Part shown: positions 1-11,899 of the stretch, piece after piece
Numbering within the stretch: position 1 is the first letter of the stretch
Layout of the letters: the number at the start of each line of letters is the position of its first letter
Source: Vesta saturnalis
Lineage: Eukaryota; Arthropoda; Insecta; Coleoptera; Lampyridae
Length of the DNA stretch: 64,000 nt
Reading direction: 5' to 3'
Assembly (NCBI GenBank): GCA_036346205.1
Contig: JARFJB010000003.1
Location: forward strand, 627,001 to 691,000
Position numbers and translations under genes: made by a program
Notes under the pieces: model-generated
Seen by the model: the letters and a program-made list of their open reading frames with translations, nothing else
Database searches by the model: none
Told to the model about the DNA's origin: nothing

Positions 1-330
1 ATGATTAAAACTTTTCATTGAAGTCATGAAGCATTTTATTCACCACACCCACAGCTCTGTAGATTCTTCTTCATTGCTCTAATTTGACAATCACGCGAGT
101 CACTAATCACTACAAGTATTAAATCTGGCTCGAGATAATGGGGTAACAATTGTAACTTTCCACTCCATTGCACACACAGACTACTTACAGCCATTTGACG
201 TCAGTGTGTATAAAGAGTTTAAATCATCCTATAATGCAGGTATTGATACTTGAATGATGCAAACACATGGGAACACTGTGACATTTTACATCTGGAATTG
301 TCAAACTAGATCTACTTCCTTCCATAGAAA
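1..330. other. No recognised feature
   Basis: AT-rich sequence without a credible open frame or repeat that I can identify. Confidence 0.5.
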
Positions 331-735
331 TTAATACAGATTCCCACAATGAAGCTACCATTTCCCAAAATGCAGAACAGAACTCTGCATGTCAATCTCT
401 TAAGCAGGAATCCACTGCATTAATATTGACGTCAGGAAAGGATGCCAATGAGAGAACATATTCAAGCCTGAAAGTTTTCAGAGGATTCCCAAAAGCTGCA
501 GAAGGAAGCACAAGTAAACATACGTAAAAAGGAAAGCATAATTTCTACTAGCACTCCTCAGAAGTTGAAAAGCAAGCACTATTGAAAAAGAAAAAACCTC
601 AGCTGTGAATAGAAACAAAAAATCTTTATTCAAAAAGAAAATATCAGAATCTACAGATGAGGATAGTGCAACAGGAGTTCCGTAATATAAAATCTGACAA
701 TAAAGAAGAATTTCTGGATATTCTGATGCAAGTGA
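330..735 (+). pseudogene. Possible pogo/Tigger-like transposase C-terminal remnant
   Basis: Broken plus-strand frames give fragments such as FKPESFQRIPKSCRRKHK, STPQKLKSKH and KSLFKKKISESTDEDSATGV. These resemble the basic, Ser-rich tail after the DDE domain of pogo-type transposases, where P-x-P-K-A followed by Lys/Arg runs and STP is common. Several stops and frameshifts interrupt it and no catalytic residue is visible. Composition alone could explain the likeness, so confidence is low. Confidence 0.3.
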
Positions 736-762
736 CTGTTGAGGATTTTGTTGTTGTTAATT

Positions 763-896
763 ATTTTATATAATTTATACATTTCGATAACGATTACAGT
801 TATCGTCCTCAATAAATATTAATATATTTAATAAACATTTATTGAGGACGGTAACTTAACTGTAATTGTTCTCGAAACGTATAAATTTATATAAAG
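763..896. repeat. Short hairpin-forming inverted repeat
   Basis: Two arms of about 60 nt (763-823 and 832-896) are near reverse complements: the left holds TTATACATTTCGATAACGAT and TCCTCAATAAA, the right TTTATTGAGGACGGTAAC and CGAAACGTATAAATTTATAT. The loop is AT only. It looks like a small palindromic mobile fragment. Confidence 0.7.
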
Positions 897-2330
897 ATTA
901 CGTTTACGTTTTCATATTATGAGTATTATATAAGCATTAAGTAACATCAAGAGGGTCATTACTAATTAGTACTAACTTGTAGTGTGCTCAACTAAGTGTT
1001 AAAACTGAGTTAAATAATGGTAATGTGTACAATTAGAGATGTTCACAAAAACGTTTCATTGTACTCCAAACCTGTTTCACTGTGCTCCATTAATGTGGTA
1101 TAATGAAGCAATTGCAATCATTTAGGAAATTGTGTTTTACACAACTGGATTTTTAATTTGCAAGAAGAAAGCCCAATGCTTGGAAAATATGTTATTTATA
1201 ATAATTTATTGCTTCTGTTCTAATAATGCCCCCATCTACTCTACACTGTGTGTAGCTATAAGTATGCAAACCTTATTTTGAATTTTAGAACATAATAAAG
1301 CTACATAACACATTTATAGTAAATAGAAAGGTTGTGGAAGTATTTTATCAAGCTGGTCATATCTAGTCGTTTTCCTAGTTGATTCACTTAAAACCTGCTC
1401 ATAGAACGATTTATGTTTTGGAAGAAAGGGAACTTCTTCTTTCAGATTTTATATTTCTTAATCAGATAACGAACCAATTTTTTTTTAAAGATCTTGAGAT
1501 ATGGTAGTCGCTGAACACAGGATCTATTTTGCAAATCTTTGTATTAATTTTGTTTACGTGAGTGTACCAATCAACGTTCTCTTTTTTTTCAGTTGAGAAT
1601 CATTTTCCTTGAAAGATCTACATTGTCCTTGAAATGGTGTTCAGGAGTACAAATAGTTTGATGGCTTTTTAGTTTTTTCTTGATTCTGCCAAATTCCGAT
1701 CAGAATAAAGATAAATAATTAGGAAATTTTTATTATGCATTGAGCATGAGTCTATCCACATGATTAAGTAATCCTTTTAAGTGTAGAACCGATTTTGAAT
1801 AATATTTCAGCTACCACTTTAAAAAACTCAACCTTTGATTGTACTTTTATATCAACAATATTTATTGCCACCTTGTGTTAAGAAGCTGTTGAGTGCATGA
1901 AAGCGGTTCATAGACTGAGCTAGTGGAAGGATGTATCAGTTATTTCATGTTTTATAGCTTCTTCATGCATTACAAATTTAGTTTGTTACATTTGTCGTTT
2001 GCTACTCAATTACTTTCACTTATTTTTGAGCGCCACGGCTATTTGTTCAATTGTCGAAGATAATAGGTTCTATTGGATTATAATTGGCTACCTTTCGCCA
2101 CAATGACTAGTAAATCACAGAAACAAGAAGATTTGATAGATATATTGCCTATTGGTTACAAAACTAATCAGTATTTCAACTTAAAATATGTAATGAATAT
2201 AAGTAATAACAGGATGAATCAACTACATTATAATGGAATGAGCGTCACATTAACTCAAACCATATAAAACATAAACTTCAAAGCAATGAATTTTTAAATC
2301 TCGCAAATTGAAATTGGATTTTTGGATCAC
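897..2330. other. No recognised feature
   Basis: AT-rich intergenic sequence. A 64-codon open frame at 2073-2267 has no recognisable motif and is probably chance. Confidence 0.5.
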
Positions 2331-2605
2331 GGTCTCTGGTGGCGGTCGTCTTCTGGTACGGCATGGAATGTTCTTTGTCTGAGTAGGCCCCGACCGGTGG
2401 CTGAAAAATACGGTTAGACACAGTGTCGGAGTCTTAATAAGCCTCTGGATTGATTAAACTCAAAATAACGTGAATATGAAAATTTTAGTTAAATTTTTAT
2501 ATTACGGTCCTATCGGTCCACCCGTTTGGGAGCTATGATGGTGCAGATAGATACACAGATGCACATGTTAAACTTATGACACCCTTTTTTCGTCGAGGGT
2601 TAAAA
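2331..2605 (+). mobile_element. 3' tail of a LINE or SINE-like element
   Basis: Contains CGGTCCACCCGTTTGGGAGC, then GATAGATACACAGATGCACA, AAACTTATGACACCC and CGTCGAGGGTTAAAAA. This string of words is the familiar untranslated 3' tail of RTE-type LINEs and the SINEs that use it in many arthropods. No coding sequence is attached. Confidence 0.6.
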
Positions 2606-2884
2606 AACGTCAACATCTTACCTTCTTCTACTGTTTGATACTCATTGTTTACTATTTCACTATTCACCATCATGCATATTTCATTATTTTTAGTTGGTTC
2701 TTGTTGATATGTCTTGTATTAAATGCTGTTATTTCTATTTTTGCCTATCTTGCCGATTACCTTAATTTTTCTAAAAAAAAAATTTTTACTGTCATTTAGT
2801 CTTTTTACACCAATTAAGCTGAGTTTTATTTACAGAAAACCTATTAAATATCCTACCAGTTTTACAGTTTCTTATTAAGTGGTT

Positions 2885-3292
2885 ACTAGACCCACAATTG
2901 AAGCATTTTCGAACTGAAGCTTTAAATGAGACACTTTCTTCACTACTTCCCTTAACTTCTTCTAATGACCTTTGTTGTATTGGTTCCTGTTATGTATCAT
3001 CTGCAAAAAGGTGAAACTTGCAGTGCTGAATTATCTTTTCGATGTCATTAATACATAATAAGAACCGTAGCGGTCCCAGCATGCTTCCTTAGGGCACTCC
3101 GCAGTAGACATCTATATCCTTTGAGTGTACTTCTCCATATTTTACATTTTCTTTCCTATTTGATAGATAATTTTCAAACCATCGCAAAACTGTACCAGTT
3201 ATTCCATAATTTTGTAGTTTACTTATTAACCTCTTCCTGTCTATTGTGTCAAACGCTCTTTTGAAATCTAGAAATATTATAACCTTGACCAA
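2885..3292 (-). pseudogene. Non-LTR retrotransposon reverse transcriptase fragment
   Basis: Minus-strand translation gives IFLDFKRAFDTIDRKRLISK (motif A with the first catalytic Asp), then WFENYLSNRKENVKYGEVHS and GVP, a stop in place of Gln, GSMLGPLRFLLCINDI and FHLFADDT (motif C). Only about 135 residues of the palm remain; both ends are missing. Family resemblance is to Jockey/CR1-type LINEs. Confidence 0.85.
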
Positions 3293-3339
3293 TTCCTTAT
3301 CATTACTCTCTGTTATACTCTAATAACCGCAAGTAGGTC

Positions 3340-4194
3340 AGGTGTTATTTAAGTACGTAGCCAAACTTCAAGAGGTGATTCTTTGAGTGATTTTAAGATG
3401 AAAAGTCTACATAAACATAGGTCTGGTAATGCTTTGTTTTCAAGATACAGCGTGTCAAACATTTTCATTTAATTTAGCCCTAACAAGATTAAAATTATTA
3501 AGTTCAGGTGCATACCGAAGAGCACCTTAACCAATGTTCTTGACAGAAAGATATGCGCCACTAACTTTAATATTTTTATTACCTATTGTTAAATGCTTCT
3601 TTACTAAAAAAAACTTGTATAAGTGTAGTTTTAATAAAGCGTTCAGCTTATTTTAATGTTTCTTAAATTTCCGCCTTTATCCCTGTGCATTTTACAGTAA
3701 CAATTTCTAAGACTAGCTATGGAAAAAATGATAGTTTGATAGTTTTAACTTTTTATCCCAAGAATATGCATTATAGTGATATTTAGTTTTCTTTCTCAAA
3801 AACGAAGCTGGATACGAAAAAAATTCAAGAGATAAAAAGGTTGTATTTTTGGCTGCTTCATACAAAAAAACATTAAAGTTTTAAAAGGGTAAGCGGCGCA
3901 CAATTTTTGTCAAAATATTGGTTATAGTGCTCCTCGGTACGCCACTGGACATAATAAATTTAATCTAGTTAGAGCAAAATTAGTTCTTTTCTACCATAAA
4001 TGATACTGCCAAATTTCAATAAAATCGGTGGAAAGATAATTAAGATTTTTACGAAACAACGATTTTTTTAAAAGGTTTGACAATCTGTATCTTGAAAACA
4101 AAACAGTATTAAACCTATGCTTATATAAACTTTTATTCTTAAAATCGCTCAAAAAATTACTCCTTTAAGTTTGGCCACGTACTTAAATAACACG
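3340..4194. mobile_element. Non-autonomous DNA element with about 140-bp terminal inverted repeats
   Basis: The left end, GGTGTTATTTAAGTACGTAG and following sequence to about 3475, matches in reverse complement the right end from about 4060 to 4194 (GTACTTAAATAACACG). Shared words include CCAAACTT, GATTTTAAGA, AACATAGG-like and TTTTCAAGATACAG. No transposase is visible inside. The right end stops exactly at a (TA)n tract. Confidence 0.75.

Positions 4195-4261
<67 letters not shown>
4195..4261. repeat. (TA)n microsatellite
   Basis: About 33 uninterrupted TA units between the TIR element and the mariner remnant. It gives false IYIYIY open frames on both strands. Confidence 0.97.
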
Positions 4262-4265
<4 letters not shown>

Positions 4266-5116
4266 CGTCTTTCCAAGCCATCTCTTCATGTTTGCAAAAA
4301 GAAAAAAGTCGCAGGAGGCCAAATCTGGCGAATATGGTGGATGGAGCAACACTTCGTACAACTCAACGAGTTTTTCTGTCGCAATTGCCGGTGAGTGGGC
4401 CGGGGCGTTGTCACAATGGAAAATGATTTTTTCAGCGTCGAATCGTTCCAATAAATTGGCATAATACTGGCCCGTTATGGTTCTTCCCTTCTCCAAATAA
4501 TCGATTAAGATGATGCCTTGCGAATCCCAAGAAATCGTCGCTAGAACTTTTCCGGCTAATGGAATCGTCTTTGCTTTCTTTGGTGCATGTTCACCGGCAG
4601 AAACCTACTGTACTGACTAACTTTTGGTTTCCGGCGTGTAGTGATGGATCCACGACTCATCAACGGTCACATAACACCTTAGAAACTCACTCGGATTATG
4701 CTTAAACTTGTCCAAAGATTGCGTTGAAGTTGTTACGCGGTTCCGTTTCTGATCAATCGTCAGCAGGCGCGGTACCCATCTCGCCGATAGCTTTCTCATA
4801 CCCAATTTGGAGTGCAGGATATTTTGTACACGTTCAATTGAGATGTTTACCACCTCAGAAATCTCTCTTATCTTCATCCGGCGGTTTGCTAACACGATAT
4901 CATGCACTTTATTAATCTTTTCATCCGTAGTGACCTCAACGGGACATCAAAGTCGGATCTTCGGCCACGTTTAAATTCATTATACCAGTATCTGATGGTA
5001 GTCATCGATGGTGCATTATCGTCGTAAACTGCTTACAATTTTTCACTGATTTCTACACACGTTTTCCCATCCAAAAAAAGAAATCTAATCACTGACCGGT
5101 ATTGTTCTTTTTCCAT
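4262..5116 (-). pseudogene. Mariner transposase, broken and 3'-truncated
   Basis: Translation from the ATG at about 5116 gives MEKEQYRSVIRFLFLDGKTC, an in-frame stop, then RYWYNEFKRGR, a frameshift, and a long stretch with the helix-turn-helix region and VTVDESWIHHYTPETKS (first catalytic Asp). The second Asp is in FHCDNAPAH and the third in PYSPDLASCDFFLF, the mariner D,D34D layout. It ends KRWLGKTL where the (TA)n tract begins, so the last 50 or so residues and the 3' TIR are gone. Inactive. Confidence 0.92.
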
Positions 5117-5227
5117 TATTGCAAAAATACCTACACTAACTCACTTTCAACACCTATAAAAACTAAAGTACTCGATGAATATCGCTAAAATTTTGACAGA
5201 CGTGAACTAAAGAATAGTAATCACAGT

Positions 5228-5229
<2 letters not shown>

Positions 5230-5321
<92 letters not shown>
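5230..5321. repeat. (TA)n microsatellite at a LINE 3' end
   Basis: About 45 TA units directly follow the 3' end of the LINE whose minus-strand coding sequence stops near 5325. Some non-LTR elements end in short tandem repeats, so this may be the LINE tail rather than unrelated expansion. Confidence 0.95.
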
Positions 5322-5324
<3 letters not shown>

Positions 5325-5326
<2 letters not shown>

Positions 5327-5870
5327 CAATGCAGGCCTATGGCTTGGATCTTGTTTTTCCATGACTTTCAGTTTCTAGCCATTGATTTCCACTCTGCTAA
5401 AAGGTTATATTCCTGGAGGTCTTCTTGTATACCCTCCCATTATTTGTTCTTCGTCTCCATATTTCACTTTCCGTAATGCTTCCAAATATCCTTCTTAGAA
5501 CCTTTCTTTCCCATATTTTTAACTTGTTCACAATTTCTTTTGTTAGTACCCACGTTTCACCCGCGAATGTCACTATTAGTCTTATTACCGTTTTATACAT
5601 TTTTGTTTTCGATCATCTTGATATGTTGTTGTCATTTAGAAATTTTGTAGCGCACCAACACATCGCGATGCTGCTGTTATACTTCCTTGTATATCGTTTG
5701 TATAAGTCCCTTCACTCGTTATCTCCGCTCCTAGATACACTACGTAGTTTGTTATATTCAAAATATATTGTTTGCTTGTGCCAACAGCCTTTACCGACAA
5801 ATTTTGTGTTTTGTCCTGTTTTCTGTTCCCCAAAATCATATATTTGGATTTCTCTTCGTTTATTATCAAA
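5325..5870 (-). pseudogene. LINE ORF2 C-terminal domain
   Basis: Fragments: INEEKSKYMILGNRKQDKTQ, then VVYLGAEITSEGTYTNDI, and TFAGETWVLTKEIVNKLKIW followed by ERKVLRRIFG. These are the standard post-RT motifs of LINE ORF2 (the 'YLG..I...G....EI..R...A' and 'ETW.LT' blocks). A frameshift near 5620 separates the pieces, and the frame continues to about 5325. Confidence 0.85.
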
Positions 5871-5933
5871 CCTACTTTTAGAGCTTGCTGTTCTATTTTT
5901 TAAACATAGTTTTAAGCTCTTTTTTTGTTTTGG

Positions 5934-6824
5934 CTAGTAATTATCGGCGTATGCCAAACATTGTGTTGAATCCGCAAGTATGTTCTTGTCTGTATTTATC
6001 TCTCCTTTCCGCAGTACATTTTCCAAAACTATGTTAAATAGGATTGCGGATAAGGGGTGTCCTTGTTTTAGTCCTATGTTACTTTCTACACAATGCGATT
6101 CGCCTCCTTGAAATCTGATTTTGAAATTTGTATGTTGAAGTGTCATTTTTACCAGTGCTATCAACCCTTTGTCAGACCCTAACTCGTGCATAGCTTCCAA
6201 GATTGCAGCTCGTATAATTTTGTCATATGCATGTTTGAAGTGTTGGAAAATTGTATGTATTGGTTTATTTTTTCTGCCACAATTTTGATGGATCTGTCTT
6301 AGAGTAAAAATATGAACAACTACCGATTTCCCTTTTCTAAATCTTCTTTGGTACGTCCCGATTTTTTTGTTTGCTTCTTTTTGAATTCTATTATTTAACA
6401 AAGATGCCATTATTTTATATGTAACATTTAAGATTAAGATAGGTCTATAATTATCTAGTCGTTGCTTGCTTTCTTTCTTATCTATGGGGCATATAATAGT
6501 TGTTGACCATTCTTCTGGCATTTTCTTTTTTCCCCAGATTTCTTTTATCAATTCGTGAATTCTTCTGCATAATTCTTCGTCCGCTCGTTTGATATGTTCT
6601 ATTACTATTTTACCCGACCCTGGGATTTTGTTATTTCTCATTTTCTTGATTACTTCTGTAAATGCTTCCCATGAAGGTTCGCTCGTGTTTTGTTCTTGTA
6701 TTTGGGATTGAGGAGTTTGTTGCTCCCTTTCTTCTGTGAATACTGTCTGATAGTACTCTACCCATATTTCTAGTACTGTCTTTCCATCAATACATATTTC
6801 TCCATGTACATTCCTCATTCCCAC
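5934..6824 (-). pseudogene. LINE reverse transcriptase
   Basis: About 296 codons: PEEWSTTIICPIDKKESKQR, LDNYRPILILNVTYKIMASL (fingers), TIFQHFKHAYDKI (motif A, normally D-x-x-x-A-F/Y-D; the first Asp is replaced by His or Gln), GLKQGHPLSAILFNIVLENV (motif B) and LAYADN (motif C, YADD with the second Asp changed to Asn). Loss of catalytic acids plus truncation shows it is dead. Confidence 0.92.
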
Positions 6825-7900
6825 CGATTGTGTTTTAACGCCTCTCTTTTCCGCTTTCTATATAAGGCTCTTGAGTTACTTCTGAAATCCTCTTTTATTG
6901 CTTCTAATCTCTTTTCGTTTTCTTCCCTTTTCTTTCTTCTGCATAAACTGTGCATTTTGCTTCTAATTTGTTTATATTCATCTATCGCTTCGTTTGATGG
7001 ATTTTGTAACATTTTCAATCTGGCTTTTTTCCTTTCTTTTGCCTTTTCCTTACACTTCGCATTAGACCATTCTTTTCTTTTTTCTCGTTTCTCTTTCTCT
7101 AATTTTTCTGTGCTCTTATTTATTACTCTTTTGATAAAAGTCCATTCTTCCTCCACATTTGCACTCCTTCCCATATCCTTCATCATTTCTCTTGCATAAT
7201 CCTTTTGGATTAGATAATTTTTGCACATGCCTACATTCCATCTTCGTTTCTTCCTCTTCTGGTTACTTGGGAGTTTAGGATTTGTTTGTTTTAGTTTGAC
7301 TTTTAGTAGTAGATGATCTAATCCTATGTCAGCCCCTCTATATGTTCTGACATTTTCGACATTTGTATTATGTATTTTATCTATGAGCACGTGATCGATT
7401 TGGTTTCGTGTCATCTTGTCCGGACTTATACCTGTTACTTTATGAATATTTTTATGCTGAACATTGTACTTTTTACCATCATCCTATTCCTTCCTGCAAA
7501 ATCTATAAGTTTTTGTCCGTTGTCATTTGTTTCGTCTTGCAAACTATCTTTGCCCATGATTGAAATAAATCTGTCTTCTGTACCGATTTTTGAGTTTCAG
7601 TCTCCTAATACCATATGCATGACCAATTTCGGTAATTTCCCCACTGCTTCCTCGAAAGTGTCGTAAAATTGTAGTTTCTTCTCTTCTTGTTTCCTCAGTT
7701 GGGGCGTGTACATTACTTATGCTTATTTTTCTGTATTTTCCTTTAATTCTTATGTAACTTATCCTCTCATTAATAATTTTGTAATCAGTCACTAAACTTT
7801 TTATTCTTTCGCTTATTACAAAACCCGCCCCCAATCTGTTCTTTCCTCTCCCTCCGTTCAACCAATAGTAATCCTCTATTTTTCTGTCTGTTATCCATTT
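6815..7900 (-). pseudogene. LINE apurinic-type endonuclease and linker
   Basis: Fragments NRLGAGFVISERIKSLVTDY and ISISNVHAPTEE (N-terminal half) and TRNQIDHVLID, RTYRGADIGLDHLLLKVKLK (C-terminal half; the expected SDH reads LDH). These belong to the exonuclease-endonuclease-phosphatase fold that nicks target DNA. A Lys/Glu-rich linker leads to the RT. Confidence 0.85.
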
Positions 7901-8021
7901 TATGTTCGTTTCCTATACGGCTAATAAATCTATTCTCTAGGCTCTTATTTCTTTTATTAACTGTTTAAGTTTCCCTTCCTTATTTAAGCCCTGCACATTC
8001 CATGTACCTATTATTATTGTG

Positions 8022-9718
8022 TTATTTCTCTTTCCTTACTTGTTGGTGAGCATTCCATGATCTTATTGAATTGTTTGTTAGTATCTTAATTCTCTTGTTT
8101 TGTTCTTGATATTTTTGTTTTCGTTTGTCCTTATACAGGCCGTTGTATGTCATCGATTTTGAGCCAGTATCTATTTGTTTTACTAGTTTTTTGGTTTTAA
8201 ACGTTTCGTCTCCTCCTTCTGCATATGTTTCGTTTTTCGGTTCCATATGTACTTGACCCCATCTACTGCTAATTTTTGATAGCCTATCTGTACTTTTTTG
8301 TTTTCAGCACGTCCCTCTTTTGCTCTTTTCCGTATGGATGCGTGGATCTCCTTTTCTGTGACTGTCATGTTCTAAATAGATTTGCGTGCCTCTTAATTTG
8401 TTTTTGTTCTTCATTATTTCTTGCTTATCATGCCACTCACTACACTTTGCTACAACTACTTGTCTTGATTCTCTGTTTCCTTTCAGGGTGTCCCAACGAT
8501 AGAGTAAAGTAAGTTTATGCTTAACTAGAATTATTTGTGTAAATATTGTATGGACCATGGGGTAGAGGTAAGAAGTGTGCATTTTTTTTAAATATTGGAA
8601 GTTATACAGGGTGTGCCAGAAAAGCAGGACGTGAAAAAGTAATTTTTTTAAATAGAACACCCCGTATTTGATTTTAGTTTTTAATTCTGCGTGTCCATAC
8701 AAACATATTTTGTCATACAAAAGATTGGCTGAAAGTTTTAGTTCTTGAGATATTCGCGTTTAAAGATTATTATGGTCATTTTCGTGGGGTTGATGAATGG
8801 GCAATTGTTCCGTTATTTCACAATAAAAAATTGATATTTCGTGTGAAAATGAGTGATATTATACTAACGTTTAGACCGAGTAGTATTTCTAATTTTCTCA
8901 ACAGGGTGTTTGTTATAACCATTCAAATTTGAAAATTCTCAAATTAAAAAATCAGTTTTTTAATTGCACCCCTATATATTTTTATTTCATTTTATTCGGG
9001 ATTAAAAATCTATCATTTTGTCAAATATATCCTATATCTATCTTTGATAGTTTTCGAGGAATTTCGATTTTTTCACACTAGCTACTTTATTTTCGATAAC
9101 ATTGCATTGCATGGATCTTGGGACACCCTGTACACTTCCTCTAAGACTACATCTACTATTTTTTCTCTTAGAAACTTGTACTCCCGTCTTCAAATCGTCT
9201 TCATGAATACTCGCCCCTTTAATGACAAAGTTACTTTTCCTCTTGTCTTTATCAATTCTCTCCTCCAAATTTTCAATTCTTTCCATCAAACTCTTCTTTC
9301 TCAACCTTTCTATCTCAACCTTCCATTCTTGTTCTTTCTGTTCTAGTACTATTTTTAATTGTCTAAATTTTTCTTCAGATTTTTTTAGTTCTTCTTCTGA
9401 TTTTTTCAATTCGTTTTTTATGTCTTCGTTCCCTTGGTTGACTTCTGCCTTTAGTTCATCATGGCTCTGACGAAATTCGGCTTTCATACTTTCCAGCATT
9501 TTCTTAATTTCCTCCATTTTGTGTTTTGTTATCTCTGTTTCCCGAGATTCTTCTGTCCTTTCCTGTTGGTTCTCTCCTCCTTTCTGACTTACTTTGGGTG
9601 GTGTCCTATTGTTTTTCGGCTTTTTTTCCTCTGATAATTGAGCCTCCCACTTTTCAAACTGTTCTGGGGATTCCTCCTGAGGTGTATTTACTGGCCGAGT
9701 TTGAGTGTGAGGAACTTT
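8022..9718 (-). pseudogene. LINE ORF1 (coiled coil and RNA-binding region), split by an insertion
   Basis: The 5' part (9133-9718) encodes a Gln/Glu/Lys coiled coil (SHDELKAEVNQGNEDIKNEL) and NLEERIDKDKRKSNFVIKGA, typical of LINE ORF1 proteins that coat the RNA. The 3' part (8022-8483) reads EIMKNKNKLRGTQIYLEHDS and KSMTYNGLYK after the inserted element. Broken by frameshifts. Confidence 0.75.
8484..9132. mobile_element. TIR element inserted in LINE ORF1 (CAGGGTGTCCCA family)
   Basis: Starts CAGGGTGTCCCAACGATAGA and ends with the inverse, TTGGGACACCCTG, about 650 bp apart, interrupting the LINE ORF1 frame. Inside, a second AT-rich stretch begins TATACAGGGTGTGCCAGAAA near 8607 and another CAGGGTGTTTG near 8904, so nested or composite copies are likely. 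No transposase seen. The termini match the larger element at 53535. Confidence 0.75.
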
Positions 9719-10760
9719 CCTTAAAGGTATTATTGTAGTCCTTTTAAGTCTTTCAGGTACTTTTCCTATTTCCACTGAACTGTTTATTAGGTTTTATAGG
9801 GGACCCACCACTTCATCAAATATTGTTTCAAAAAATTCTATTGTCACTTCATCCGGGCTTCCTTTATTAGGTAGCATAAAAATTACTGTTCCTAATTCTT
9901 CCTTGCTGACTATTTTAAATTCTTCTAATCTTGCATTCCCATTATCAACTTCCATCTGATCATTCATTCTTGGTTACTTTGTACAATTTCCTTAACACTA
10001 TCAACACAATAGTTATTGAATTTTTTTACTATTTCAGTTACATATCTGCAAGGAACACCATTGAATTCTATTTGGTTGTAAGGTTCTGCTTGCTTACTGG
10101 ATACCACAGTCTAGTGTTTTCCACATTAAATTCGAGTTATGTTAATTTTGATCTACTGCTTGTTCAAAATATTCCTTTTTAACTCTCCTGACATCCTCTA
10201 CTACTAATTTTCTGTTTATTTTGTATTCTTCCCAATCTTCTGTTCTCTTTGTAAACATAAACCTTCTATATATTTGTTCTCTTTTTTTAATTTTATTCAA
10301 CAATTCAGTCGTGAACCACAGTTTGTACTTCCCCCTTACATTAATACTTATTTTTGGCATCACACTGTTTATTACACTACTGTGTGATTCTTTTACGATA
10401 GCTGTACTTACTGCTATTATCATTGTAGTCAACACTAACACCTATTCTAATCAATAAGTGATTATTAAATACTGGTTGTTTCATCACTTCACAACTGAAT
10501 GTACTGTGATTACTTATTACTAAATCTATGTCATTCTTGTCCATCGTATGCCATATGAGTAGGTTTAAGTCCATAATTATTCATACTTTTTTTTAACCTA
10601 TTTGAATATGAGTAACTCTTATTCATATTTATATTAAAATCTCCAGCTACAATGACATTATACTTTTGTATAACTAGCAAAATTTTCTTCAAAAAATTCT
10701 TTGCTCTATAATTACTTAACTCCTTCATAATACTTTTAAATGTCAATATACCCTAACTAG
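9719..10760 (-). pseudogene. Second LINE: endonuclease end, linker and first part of RT
   Basis: Minus strand: KYNVIVAGDFNINM (endonuclease), ANDIDLVIS-type block (NDIDLVISNHS), then YKLWFTTELLNKIKKREQIY and TEDWEEYKINRKLVVEDVRR (linker), VTEIVKKFNNYCVDSVKEIV, and MLPNKGSPDEVTIEFFETIF ending ERLKRTTIIPLRKV, the start of the RT. At that point (about 9718) it runs straight into ORF1 of the other LINE, which evidently inserted there. One stop (near 9798) and frameshifts show it is inactive. Confidence 0.85.
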
Positions 10761-10769
10761 ATTGTATTA

Positions 10770-11500
10770 ATTTTTTTTTATGGTTTTTAATATTCTAATT
10801 CTCACCACATTTTTATTTGCTAACTTACAGAGTATTTTAATATTGAACACTTCTTAGAACATCTGGGCCCATACCTGTTGATAATTTGTTTTAATAGAAA
10901 ACCTTAAGAAAAATGTAACAACTTTTAATTTTTTAAAATACATAGCTTCAACCTTAAAACAATATTTTCAAATTTATTTTTTTTTAACATTAATTATAAT
11001 TATCCACACACACCTTATTTTTACAGCATTTATGTGTATGGGGGAAAGGGTAGTAGGATAACAGTAAAATAGTCATAGCTATATCAAAGATTATGTAGAT
11101 ACTCTTTTGCTATATAATTTAAAAATTGACGTAGGCTTCATATTTTGTCTTATGTTATAATCAGGCCTTAGTGTTCTAAAATTAAAGGAGTCTTTTTCTT
11201 GTGATATGAACGGGTGATAGTATTACATTATGCACATACTTACTCCTGTTGTAGTAAATTACTTCAGTTTAAATCCTAAAAAACAAACGATTAAAGTAAA
11301 AAAATAAAAATTGTGATAGATACATTGTAGATGGCTTTAGAATATTTTTTGTCACAAATCACCAGTTTATATAATGAAATTGTGTATCAATGATTTAAAT
11401 ATAAACCTATAGGAAACTTTTCTTGTGACTAATTACTATCAAGTACTTTCCGAGCACAATACGCAGTTACACAATTACACATTATTTGATCACATAGTTT
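10770..11500. other. No recognised feature
   Basis: AT-rich sequence; no coherent frame or repeat seen. Confidence 0.5.
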
Positions 11501-11899
11501 CTGTTGAGGTCCGTGGGTGAACTATTTGTGCAAGAACTGAGGAAAGCTTGTGATTTGTAATCAGTCAAAATTACATAAAACATATGGAACAGTTAACGTT
11601 CTTTTTTAATGTGTTACATATTGTATCTATCACTCTAGCAACTACCTAGTTCCTGTTTTCCTCCAAACTTTGACTTAAGCAAATTTAAGGTAGCCATTTA
11701 TAAACATTTCTCGGCAGCCTAACAATATCCATAAATTCTCTATGTTCCTGAGTGCTTTAGCACGTTAAGCGAATCTTAGCCTGTTCAGGAATACTATTAG
11801 TAAAAAAAATCATCTTAAGTTTGTTTATTTAATTCCTGTCATTGCTTACTATACAAGTATTTACACAAGTCAGTTAAAATAATTGTGACACATTCATTT

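Larger units (their letters stand above)
5325..9718 (-). mobile_element. Nearly full-length APE-type non-LTR retrotransposon, degenerate
   Basis: Minus-strand order is ORF1 (8022-9718), endonuclease (about 6815-7900), reverse transcriptase (5934-6824) and C-terminal domain (5325-5870), about 4.4 kb including a 650-bp inserted TIR element. The (TA)n tract marks the 3' end. The 5' end at about 9718 is fused directly into another LINE. Stops and frameshifts break every part. The clade is unclear; organisation and C-terminal domain resemble RTE/Jockey-group LINEs common in insects. Confidence 0.85.

Noticed and set aside
4149..4496. Overlapping frames with long IYIYIY stretches on both strands
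   Set aside because: They are produced by the (TA)n tract next to the mariner remnant.
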